NCBI GenBank assembly: GCA_020631735.1
Contig: CM036159.1
Span: 15,787,511-15,851,510, forward strand
Reading direction: 5' to 3'
DNA length: 64,000 bases
From: Saccharum officinarum
Lineage: Eukaryota; Streptophyta; Magnoliopsida; Poales; Poaceae
Part shown: one piece after another, positions 1 to 8,321 of the stretch
Position numbering within the stretch: position 1 is the first letter of the stretch
How the letters are laid out: every line of letters begins with the position of its first letter
The notes under the pieces: generated by a model
The model's database searches: none
What the model was told of the DNA's origin: nothing
Seen by the model: only the letters and a program-made list of their open reading frames with translations
Program-made: the position numbers and the translations under genes

Positions 1-408
1 TTGGTGGGTCCCTGTCGCACAGCGCTATAAAGGAAAGGTGGGGGCCGGGGCTCGCGGTACGAGGTTAACCGCGCCGCCAGTCACCCCACCGACATCCTAA
101 CCCTAGACCCGATCTTGAGAAGGGGCACTGCCAGCGACGGGAAGCACCACCGACGCCGGCAACGCCACCCCGACACACACGCCGCTGCCGAGGACGCCAC
201 ATCGCCGACTCCCTCTCCACCGAACGTCGCTGCCGGCGCGCAGATGGCGTCTGTCAACGAAACCCCGGCCAGAGCTTTGACCACTACGGCTTTCGATGGT
301 TTGCTACCTATCATCCCTTTTTCTCTTTGTCTCTCTGTGAATCCCGAACACCTATTTTACTACTAATATATCCCGATCTGATGAATATACCTAAAAGTGA
401 ATCTAACA
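1..408 (+). mobile_element. Ty1/Copia 5' LTR, 3' part
   Basis: The stretch ends in ..ATCTAACA at 408 and is followed after one base by a primer-site-like TGGCATCGGAGCC, which is the layout of a Copia 5' LTR junction. A TATAAA box at 26-31 would be the LTR promoter, so roughly 50 onward is probably transcribed. The LTR start lies outside the window, so its length and target-site duplication cannot be seen. The matching 3' LTR is not visible either, because the element runs into the N gap at 4086. The LTR call rests on the junction layout and on the gag-pol frame downstream. Confidence 0.6.
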
Positions 409-409
409 A

Positions 410-422
410 TGGCATCGGAGCC
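410..422 (+). other. Primer binding site, Copia element 1
   Basis: TGGCATCGGAGCC differs at two positions from TGGTATCAGAGCC, the initiator-Met tRNA complement used by most plant Copia elements. It sits two bases after the terminal CA of the LTR. Confidence 0.6.
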
Positions 423-888
423 GAGGTTCGACAAGAAATCAGATCGGAGAAGTGAATCTGACCGATCTGATGCGGATTGGGAAAGAAAATAGAAAACCGA
501 ACCCTAAGACCTAACCCTAATTCCTCAAATCAAATCCGAAAGAGAGAAAAGGGGAAGAAGAAAGAAGAAGGGTAGAACCCTAACTCTAATCCCAGTTTTC
601 CATTCGGATGAACAAAAAGAAAGAAATAAAAAGCAAAGAAAACGAATTGGGGAGAACAAACCCTAACCCTAACCCTAATTTTCCCCATTCGGATAAACCC
701 GAAATGAACAACTCGACAGAAAGAAAGGGGAAAGGGGCTAGGGTTAGGGTGCGTCGGATGAACCGTCACTGGGGAGTAGGAGAGCCGAACTGGTTTTTTT
801 TTGCCGGCGCGGAAGAAGAAGCGCCGATTCGGTTCGCTGCTTGCAGGGCTCGGCCAAGGGGTGCCGCGGCCAGGCCGCTCGACGACGG

Positions 889-952
889 CGTGCTCACCCG
901 TTGGGGAGCACGCGCTCCGGCGTGCTCACCCGTTGGGGAGCACGCGCTCCGG
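889..952 (+). repeat. Two perfect 32-bp tandem copies, each a hairpin
   Basis: Copies at 889-920 and 921-952 are identical. Within each, CGTGCTC pairs with GAGCACG and the inner CCC with GGG, around a short GTT loop, so each copy can form a strong GC hairpin. They lie in the leader of the Copia element. Confidence 0.85.
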
Positions 953-1411
953 CGAGGGGGCCGGCGACGGCACCATGGGAGCGCCCATTTCTTCGCTCTC
1001 GATCACTCGGTTACACTACGACTGAGAAAGGAGAAGAGAGAGAGCAGTGAGGCGAAGAGAGAGAAAGAGACCGAATGAAATGGCTAGGGTTTTCCAGGGC
1101 GCCGGCCGCAGCGACGTTTTGATCCGCGCGAAACGGCCGCTCGGCCGTCGGATCGAGACGAACGGTCGAGAATCGCTGGGCCAACTCGCCGGCCCAGGCG
1201 GGCGAAAGCACGCGCGGCATTTTGCCGGCCCAGGCCTAGGTTGCGGCCTGGGTGCGGCCTGTGCGCGCGAGGCAAGCCGGGCCGAGCCGGGTTTCAGCGC
1301 GTCTTGGGCCGCGCTAGGCTGAAAATGAAAAGAAGAAGAAAATTTTTCTTATTAATTTCCAGAAGCAATTTTAAATGCATATTTTGATGAATTTGAATGA
1401 TTTTGACATAA

Positions 1412-1768
1412 TTTTCTGTGCAAATTTTATCCAACGATATTTTGCTCAGAAAACAGTGAATTTTTTAGTGCTTCTGAAAATTAATAATATGAAAATATTA
1501 TTAATGTTTCCGCTGTGCATGATAATTATTGTTATCTTTGATTAAATTTGAACTAACGGGGAAATTTAATTTTAAGAGAAATGAATTTCTGATAATTTTG
1601 ATGCGATTATGATATTGTTATTTTCTGACCAACGTTGTTAATAACAATATTATAATTTTTGATCCATGAGAAATTGTGCATTAATTTTACTTCTGCCCAA
1701 CGGTGATGTAAAATGTTTGCATGGATGAATTATATGTTTTAATTTGACCAACGTTGAGTTAAAGCATA
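1412..1768 (+). repeat. Array of stem-loops with conserved CAACG loop
   Basis: Six inverted repeats follow one another at 50-75-base spacing. Stems: 1412-1424/1441-1453 (13 bp, one mismatch); 1480-1490/1495-1505 (11 bp, GAAA loop); 1541-1549/1562-1570 (9 bp); 1612-1622/1640-1650 (11 bp); 1684-1690/1708-1714 (7 bp, extended by TGCA/TGCA); 1733-1742/1759-1768 (10 bp with one G-U). Five of the loops are 12-17 bases long and share a core: TTTTATCCAACGATAT, GAACTAACGGGG, TTCTGACCAACGTTGTT, TTCTGCCCAACGGTGAT, TTTGACCAACGTTGAG. Stem sequences are unrelated to one another, so pairing and loop are conserved while the stem bases are not. The array ends 60 bases before gag. Confidence 0.85.
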
Positions 1769-1828
1769 CAATTTTATATATAAATGTTTCTCACTTACTC
1801 TGATATGGTTTGAGGAGGCAAATGTATT

Positions 1829-4085
1829 GTGAACATCGCGAACATCCCGACACTCAACAGGAGCAATCACCGTGTGTGGCGGGAGAAATATGAACTGAAA
1901 CTTGCGTTGGGAGAGATCGATTTTGCCATCATCTCACCGTGTCCCATTGAACCAGAGGACCCGGTGAGAGACGAAAATGAATCTGACGCTGATTTCGCTG
2001 CTAGAAAGCGTGATCATGCTGAGATAAGAATGAGATATGATCTTGAACATAGGCAATGGACTCTCTCCAACCGCAAGTGCCTGTTGGTAGCCAAGACCAC
2101 CATAGAAGAACAGATAAGGGGCTCAATCCCTGAATGTGCTACTGCCACAGAATATCTTGATAAAATCAAGAGTCAGTTTACTGGGTCTACCAAGGCCACA
2201 ACAAGTTCACTGATAAAGAAGCTTGTGAATGAGAAATACACAGGTGGTAGCATAAGAGAGCATATTTTGAAGATGAACACTATGGCATTTAAGCTAAATG
2301 AAATGAATTTGAAGGAAGATGATTTCCTGATTCATTTGATTTTTGCTTCTTTGCCAAAAGAATATGACACTTTTATTGTGAACTATAATATGCATCCTGA
2401 AAGATGGGGCATAGAAAGACTTATTTTAATGTGTGCTCAAGAAGAGGAGAGGATAAAGTCCTCACAGGGTGAATCCGCTCACTTTGTGAAAGATAACAAA
2501 AGAAAGAACTTTAATGGCAAGAATTTCAAACCACAAGAGAAACCCAAGTGGGATAAGGTCTCTTCCTCAAATTCACAGGGAAAGAAACCCCAGGACTCTG
2601 AAAACCAGCAGAACAACTCCTATGGTGGAGCTGAGAAAGATCAATGCAAGCACTGCTTCAAGAAGGGACACTATAAGAGGGACTGTCCAGACTTCCTGAA
2701 ATCTCTACTAAAGAGAGGTGATGAATTTATTACATTTGTAGATGAATCCATGTATTTATGTTATGCTAAATCCACTTGGTGGGTTAATTCAGGAGCAACT
2801 ACTCATGTTGCAAATTCTTTACAGGGGTTAAGTGGGACGAGAACCTTGCAAAGAGAAGAAAGAACGATTAATGTTGCAAATGGAGTGCAAGCCAATGTTG
2901 AAGCCATTAGAGATTTATCTTTAGAATTGAATAATGGCTTTGTACTTAGACTTAAAGAAGTACTTTATGTTCCCTCTTTGCGTAGAAATTTGATAAGTGT
3001 TTCGAAACTTGATGATGATGGAATTGATTGCCATTTTGGTAATGGCAAATGTAAGATACTTGTTGATAATGAATGTGTTGGTCTTGCCTTCCGACAAGAT
3101 AAGCTTTATTTATTATCTCTTAATGAGAATGCGAATAATGTATGCGATGAGAATATGAATGATTCCCCATCTGCGAATGTAACTAAGAAGCGGAAGCGAA
3201 TTGATGATGCCTCTTCGAAATTATGGCATTATCGCTTGGCCATATTTCGAGGGGGAGAATAGAACGGCTAATTAAAGAATCAATTCTTCCGCACTTAGAA
3301 TTTTTAGATTTAGAACAATGCGTTGATTGCATTAAAGGAAAGTATGTCAAGAAAATTAAGAAAAATACCAAACGTAGCGCAGGAACTTTAGAAATAATCC
3401 ACATTGATATATGTGGTCTATTCCTGTGAAAAGTGTGGATGGTTATGATTCGTTTATAACATTCACAGACGACTACTCTCGTTATGACTATATTTATCCA
3501 ATTAAAGAAAGATCGGAAGCATTGGATAAATTCAAAATATTTAAAGCTGAAGTTGAAAATCAGCACACTAAGAAAATAAAGATAGTACGATCAGACCGAG
3601 GTGGAGAGTACTATGGGCGATATACCCCATATGGCCAAATTTCTGGACCGTTTGTAAAGTTTCTACAGGAAAATGGCATAGTCGCTCAGTACTCCACACC
3701 GGGGGAGCCTCAGCAGAATGGAGTGGCTGAAAGACGTAACCGTACCTTAATGGATATGGTAAGAAGCATGATAAGTTACTCTAAATTACCGATTAGTTTA
3801 TGGATGGAGGCACTGAAAACCGCCATTCACATACTTAATCGAGTACCAAGCAATCGGTGCCTAAACACCGTATGAATTATGGACAGGAAGGGAACCCTCA
3901 CTTAACCATTTGCGTGTGTGGGCTATCCGGCTGAGACAAAAGTGTTTAACTCAAACATAAGAAAGTTAGACTTAAGACAGTCAGCTGCCATTTTATTGGC
4001 TATCTAGAAAGATCAAAAAGATATCGCTTCTATTGTCCTGATAGACATACGAAGATTGTAGAAATAAGGCACGCTGTGTTCTTGA
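1829..4085 (+). pseudogene. Copia gag-pol, broken (gag, protease, integrase)
   Basis: Retrotransposon polyprotein that would make capsid protein, protease and integrase; RT and RNase H lie beyond the N gap. An open frame of 477 codons covers gag (UBN2-type), a zinc knuckle C-x2-C-x4-H-x4-C at about 2645-2686, a retroviral-type protease region with WWVNSGATTH (the usual D of D-S/T-G reads N), and the start of the integrase zinc region. Integrase continues with TDDYSRY, SDRGGEYY and QQNGVAERRN, so the D-D-E core is present, but in three pieces. Frame breaks fall near 3238, 3420, 3870 and 3923; each looks like the loss of one base, the first in a G run. The open frame lacks an ATG. No intact product is expected from this copy as read. 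The Copia assignment is firm because integrase precedes RT; the lineage is not resolved. Confidence 0.9.
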
Positions 4086-4185
4086 NNNNNNNNNNNNNNN
4101 NNNNNNNNNNNNNNNNNNNNNNNNNNNNNNNNNNNNNNNNNNNNNNNNNNNNNNNNNNNNNNNNNNNNNNNNNNNNNNNNNNNNN
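4086..4185. other. Scaffold gap, 100 N
   Basis: Exactly 100 N, a conventional placeholder of unknown true length. It hides the RT, RNase H and 3' LTR of Copia element 1, or a join between unrelated contigs. Confidence 0.98.
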
Positions 4186-4758
4186 TGATCTAGTGCATCT
4201 GATGATCATGTTTTAAACTTGCAAGGAATTTTATGCACTCTGTAGGATTTTATAATAATGTCGTCCTTGATTACTTGTGTGCAGTATGCACTCTGTAGAT
4301 TTGAGGTTGAACCTTGTTCCCCCCACCCCCACCCCACCCAACACATGCAGCACCAAATCCAATATATAAAAGTGGGGACTAGATCATGAGACGTCCCTTG
4401 GGGAACTCTTTGCAGATTATTTTTCTGGGAACAACTGGTGCTTATCTCTTGAATATAACAAATGAAATGACAGCACATCAACTCTTTGTGGATTATTTTT
4501 TCTGGGAACAACTGGTGCATTGATCTTCTTGAAATACACATGCATCATGCATCATTAGCTCATGCAGTGATGGTCACTGGCGGGCTTGTAGGAAATGAAG
4601 TGTTTTGGTCAATGAGAGCACGCATTTCACATTCCGCTCCACCAAAGAGATTTCCATTCCGCAGATTACAAAAACTAAATGTTCAACTAAGACTCTAAGA
4701 GTCTAAGACCCGCAGTCAGTAAAACCCTTGTAGCCTTAGTAAAGATGAGCGGTGTAAA
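4186..4758. other. 3' flank of the HhH gene with a direct repeat
   Basis: No coding frame is supported. The stretch lies downstream of the minus-strand HhH gene and probably holds its 3' UTR. An imperfect direct repeat of about 45 bp occurs at about 4408-4453 and 4482-4532; both copies share TCTGGGAACAACTGGTGC. A C-rich run lies at 4320-4339. Confidence 0.6.
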
Positions 4759-7080
4759 TCATCTTTTCCTCTTGCCATGCATCTTCGATTCACTCTTTGG
4801 GTTACCGCTAGCTGGTGACTTGGACGCAATTGCCGAGCTCAGAGTGCTCTCTCAACATCTGAGGGTGTGAAACTTTCTTCTCCTATGCTCAGTTCCTTCA
4901 GGATCAACATAAATATCAGCCAAATAGCAATCAAGTACTCCTCTCCGTTCCAATTATAAGTCGCTTTGACTTTTTTGGTACATCCATTTTGTTACGCATC
5001 TAGATATATTATTATGTCTAGATGCATAGCAAATGGATGAACCAAAAAAGTCAAAGTAACTTATAATTTGGAACGGAGGGAGTACCGTGTATGAAAATAC
5101 AAATTGTTCTTTTTTGTTCAATGCTCGGTTGATTTTTATATGAGTCTGAAATCTATATTTGAAATGGCACTTGCAACCTAAGAGCATCTCCAATAGTTAC
5201 TCAAAAAATTGGTAAATCAATGAGCTTTTCAAGTGGCTAAAAAATGCTAGGAGCACATTTGTTAGGTTTCTCCAACCGTTTCCAAAATCTCTCTAAAAAA
5301 AGGTACAAGGAAATTTTGCATTAGGAATACCGGACTATTCCAATCACCTCAACCACTTTTATACTTTGTTTCTCTCTTGTATATTTGCATTGGGAACCCT
5401 GTTGGCCGATTGATATGCACACGTATATTTCCGCGCTATTAGATTGATTTTTCCAAGTGCGGAAAGATTGAGAGTTTAGATAAGGACTTGTTGGAGAACG
5501 GTTTTGTTCAATTTTGCCAAAAAATCAGGATTGGGAGTGAGTTTTGGGAACTCTTGGAGATGCTCTAATTGAACTAGTGTTATAGGCCAAAGTTAGCAGT
5601 GCAAAGGTTGCAAGCTTTCAACATGCAAACTGTAAATGCTTTATACCTATTGCCCTAGTGTGCCAACTGGAGTCTGGAATGGAAAGACAACCAGGTGAAA
5701 AATTGCCAGTGTCTGGGTGCATGCACTTCAAATTTAACAGCATACACCTCAAGTTTAATGCTGCATTTGCAGAAGGGTTGTTAAATTCCAGAACTGTGAT
5801 GTTATTCATACAGGTAAATCGGGATCCTTTCTAGTAATAGCCCTTTAATGTAGAAATCCATGTTTTACAACAGTCTAATAATTACATTTTAAGCCTTAAA
5901 GAAGCACAATGAGCTCTTCAAATTTGTCCAGGCTGAAAGGGTTGCACAAAATTCTACACTAAGTTAGCTATATTTAAGGTAACCTGCTTAAAAATTTCCA
6001 CTTTGGTACCTGGACTATGATACTTTTTAGCTTTGGCAAAACTAGACGATGATCACTGCTTTATCCCTTCCAAATTATAAGATGTTTTGACTTTTGTAGA
6101 TACAATGTTTTTACTATGTATCTAGACAGCCAAAACGTCTTATAATTTGGAAAGGAGGATAACACAAACAAAGCATTAATCAGCTGCAAACTGCAGCCAC
6201 CCGAGCAACTGACTCAAAACCGTAAGATTAGATTTAGTTGCACTGAATACTTCAGACGACCAGAAGAAGTAGCTAGCTCTAGCTTTGCAGACATTGTTAG
6301 CAATTTGCCGTCCGTCTCAAATGCAGAAGCCATACCTTCGCTTTTGCCTGCAATTTGTCAGCAAATGCAAGGTACTGCTTCAGAGTGTACTCCTTTGCAT
6401 TGCCTAAGGCTGCTAGCATCGCCTACACAAGATCCGATCAAGGTCACAGCACTACATCGCAGTCACCACGCGCAGAAACGTACAAGACACCAAGGCTCAC
6501 CTCGTCAGACATGAACGGTGCGACATCAGGTGCATACGCAGCGAGCACGGCGGACGCAGTGGCAGGTCCGACTCCCTTGAGGACGGTGAGCTCGGTGATG
6601 GCCGTTCTGAGGTCGGGCAAAGCCGCGAACGCCTTGCGCGACGCCGACTCCACCACGGCGTCGTCCAAGCCCTTGACGAAATCCATTAGCCTCGGTCTGG
6701 CAACAAGAACCCAATCTTAATCGAATCGGTTCCATACTTGTGAACAAATTTCAGCAAAGCAAGGACCGGACCACGCCTTAGGATCCAAAAGTTGGAGCGC
6801 GGAAGAAGCTAGCAACAGCATGATAGTTGAAGAAAGGCAGACGGACTGACCTCCACTTGCCGCGAGAGAGCTTCCACTGGAGGAGGCGCACCAGCTCGGG
6901 CTTGGCGAGGAAGGGGTCCGGGACACGGCAGCGCAGGAGGGCGGGGAGGTCGTGGCGGTAGAAGGAGTCCACGGCCACGAGGTCGGGTTTGTCCAGGGCC
7001 GCGAGACGGCGGTCGTACGCGGCCAGCGCCGCGCGCCACGCCGCCGCGTCGCCGCTCGTGAAGCCCACCGTCTCGGCCAT
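4759..7080 (-). CDS. Helix-hairpin-helix (AMUN-like) protein, 4 exons, frameshift in last exon
   Basis: Exons on the minus strand: 7080-6851, 6696-6501, 6422-6336 and 4895-4759; every intron is GT-AG. The product would be about 216 residues. Residues 110-131 carry a helix-hairpin-helix, LKGVGPATAS at 116-125, like the DNA-glycosylase superfamily. I recognise the whole as the plant relative of the AMUN family (PTHR21521), whose biochemical role is unclear; a catalytic Asp is not obvious, so DNA or protein binding is a better guess than base excision. The start at 7080 (MAETVGF) is preferred over an in-frame ATG at 7137. The first three exons keep frame exactly; exon 4 is 137 bases, one short, and reads TGA at about 4840 where the family has a Trp after VERAL. 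With one more base the frame continues to a Lys/Arg-rich end. Intron 3 (6335-4896) contains three MITEs. The gene is head-to-head with the RH16 gene. Confidence 0.85.
4936..5084. mobile_element. Stowaway MITE in HhH gene intron 3
   Basis: 149 bp bounded by TA and inverted ends TACTCCTCTCCGTTCCAATT and the complement of AATTTGGAACGGAGGGAGTA. The interior is a near-perfect hairpin (GTCAAAG/CTTTGAC, CATTTGCTATGCATCTAGA). TA target and CTCC..GTTCC ends define the Tc1/Mariner Stowaway group. Confidence 0.9.
5182..5565. mobile_element. PIF/Harbinger (Tourist-like) MITE
   Basis: 384 bp with terminal inverted repeats GAGCATCTCCAA and TTGGAGATGCTC, flanked on both sides by TAA (5179-5181 and 5566-5568), the 3-bp target typical of PIF/Harbinger. 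It sits in intron 3 of the HhH gene. Confidence 0.85.
6062..6161. mobile_element. Short Stowaway-type MITE
   Basis: About 100 bp between TA dinucleotides; ends TCCCTTCCAAATTATAAGA and its near complement TCTTATAATTTGGAAAGGA. It is a diverged Stowaway, also in intron 3 of the HhH gene. Confidence 0.75.
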
Positions 7081-8321
7081 CGTTAGCGCGGCGCGTTGCA
7101 CGGGGAGCCGGCGACCGTCGACAAATGTGGGGAGCAACCAGCAGCAACTGCGAATGCGAGTGAATCCGGCGGCTATTTCTCATCGACTCGGGGGAACACC
7201 AGAACAGGTCGGGTTCTCCGTAAATTATTAATTCCAGCCATCCATTTTTACTGTGTCAGGAGGGGTGGAAACGGTACAGATATTTTTCGATCGTATTCGA
7301 GACTGAATCTGTTTAGAGGGGTTTAGATCTGTCCGTATCCGAGTCCAAATATTCAATATTCGATACCGTATCCATATCCGAATACTCAAATCGCATATTT
7401 ATGATGTCGATATCCAATCGTATCCTATTCGGCGTGGTTACACTATCCGTATTCGAATCTAGACAGAAATATAAAAACAAATATAACATCAATGATATCC
7501 GTCCATATCCGATCCATTTTCATCCCTATTGTTTAGGACAACGTAAAAGACCAGAGTATCCGTCTCATGAAACCAAGTCGCTCGCATATCATTTCCTCGC
7601 TCTCCGTGTCGCTACTCACGCGAGTCGGAGTTAGCACCACCGCGCACGACTTGTGAGGGGCGCCGTCCGCCTGGTCCCACCGCCTCCTCCTCCGGACTCG
7701 TCCGCCCCATCCCTGGGCGGAGGTTGCACTAGGGTTTGGGGCCACCGCGCCCCCAAACTGCAGGTCACCCCTGCGCACTCCAACGGCCGGCGGGTGAAGC
7801 GGGCTACGACGGCGCAGCTCCCCCTGCTGCTGCTCGCCATCAACGACGGCGGATGCTGCTCAGTAATGGGAGATGGTAAGAGGAGTAAGAAGAAGATGAT
7901 AGGTGGGGCCCGTGTTTTAGTGATAGGGAGAGAGACCACCAGATTAGAAGGAGGGGGTATTCCGGTCTTTTCTGGTACCCCAAATAGTGAAAAGAGGCTC
8001 ATGAAATTATAAAAGAGATAAAACTTAAAAATCTTAAATATCAAAACAATCTATATGCTAGGGTGATATGTTAAAAGGCCTCTGAATTGGGGGTTAAATG
8101 TTGAGAAGTACGTCAGTGGAGGGTTAAATATCAAAATTTCTCGTTTGTTTCCGCCGTTGGATGCAGTGCAGGGGCAAAATCGGAAAGCTGCAAAACTCGG
8201 CCCACTTGAGGTTCAGAGGGTTTCTTCTCCTCGTGCGCCCTCGCGTTGCCTCTTCAACCGCCGCCACCCCAGTTTTTGCGGCGCCCCGCTCTCATCGCCG
8301 CCGGACACCCCTGAGACTAAG
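7081..8321. promoter_or_regulatory. Shared upstream region of HhH gene and RH16
   Basis: 1.24 kb between two divergent start codons, so it must hold both promoters and 5' UTRs. A GGCCCA (site II, TGGGCC on the other strand) lies at 8199-8204, about 120 bp before the RH16 ATG; such motifs are common in plant housekeeping and ribosome-biogenesis promoters. A GC-rich open frame at 7653-8012 has an equally long antisense partner and no family resemblance, so it is not called. A small DNA-transposon relic lies at 7257-7532. Confidence 0.5.
7257..7532. mobile_element. Nonautonomous DNA transposon, hAT-like
   Basis: Imperfect terminal inverted repeats: CAGGAGGGGTGGAAACGG at the left, and on the other strand CAATAGGGATGAAAATGG at the right. 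The interior is built of repeated CCGTATCC/GGATATCG words. CA-GGG-TGAAAACGG ends are common in grass hAT-like elements. No target duplication is obvious. Confidence 0.45.

Larger units (their letters stand above)
409..1828 (+). other. Long untranslated leader of Copia element 1
   Basis: About 1.4 kb separates the primer site from gag. The first part (about 480-760) repeats CCCTAA-type motifs; the middle (about 790-1320) is very GC-rich and contains a tandem 32-bp repeat; the last 500 bp are AT-rich and hold the hairpin array described separately. Several open frames cross the GC-rich part on both strands, but none resembles a protein and they look like composition artefacts. In the gag frame the last stop before gag is TGA at 1811-1813 and no in-frame ATG follows it. 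The nearest ATG (1822-1824) is in another frame, so the true gag start appears to be lost through an indel. Confidence 0.6.

Noticed and set aside
661..752. Interstitial telomere
   Set aside because: Only about three units, six-base rather than the plant seven-base repeat, and inside a retroelement leader.
608..1322. Several overlapping GC-rich open frames on both strands
   Set aside because: They lie in the Copia leader, overlap each other in all frames and resemble no protein; long frames are expected in GC-rich DNA.
7631..8044. Proline/arginine-rich frames on both strands upstream of RH16
   Set aside because: Equally long sense and antisense frames, low complexity and no splice or family support.
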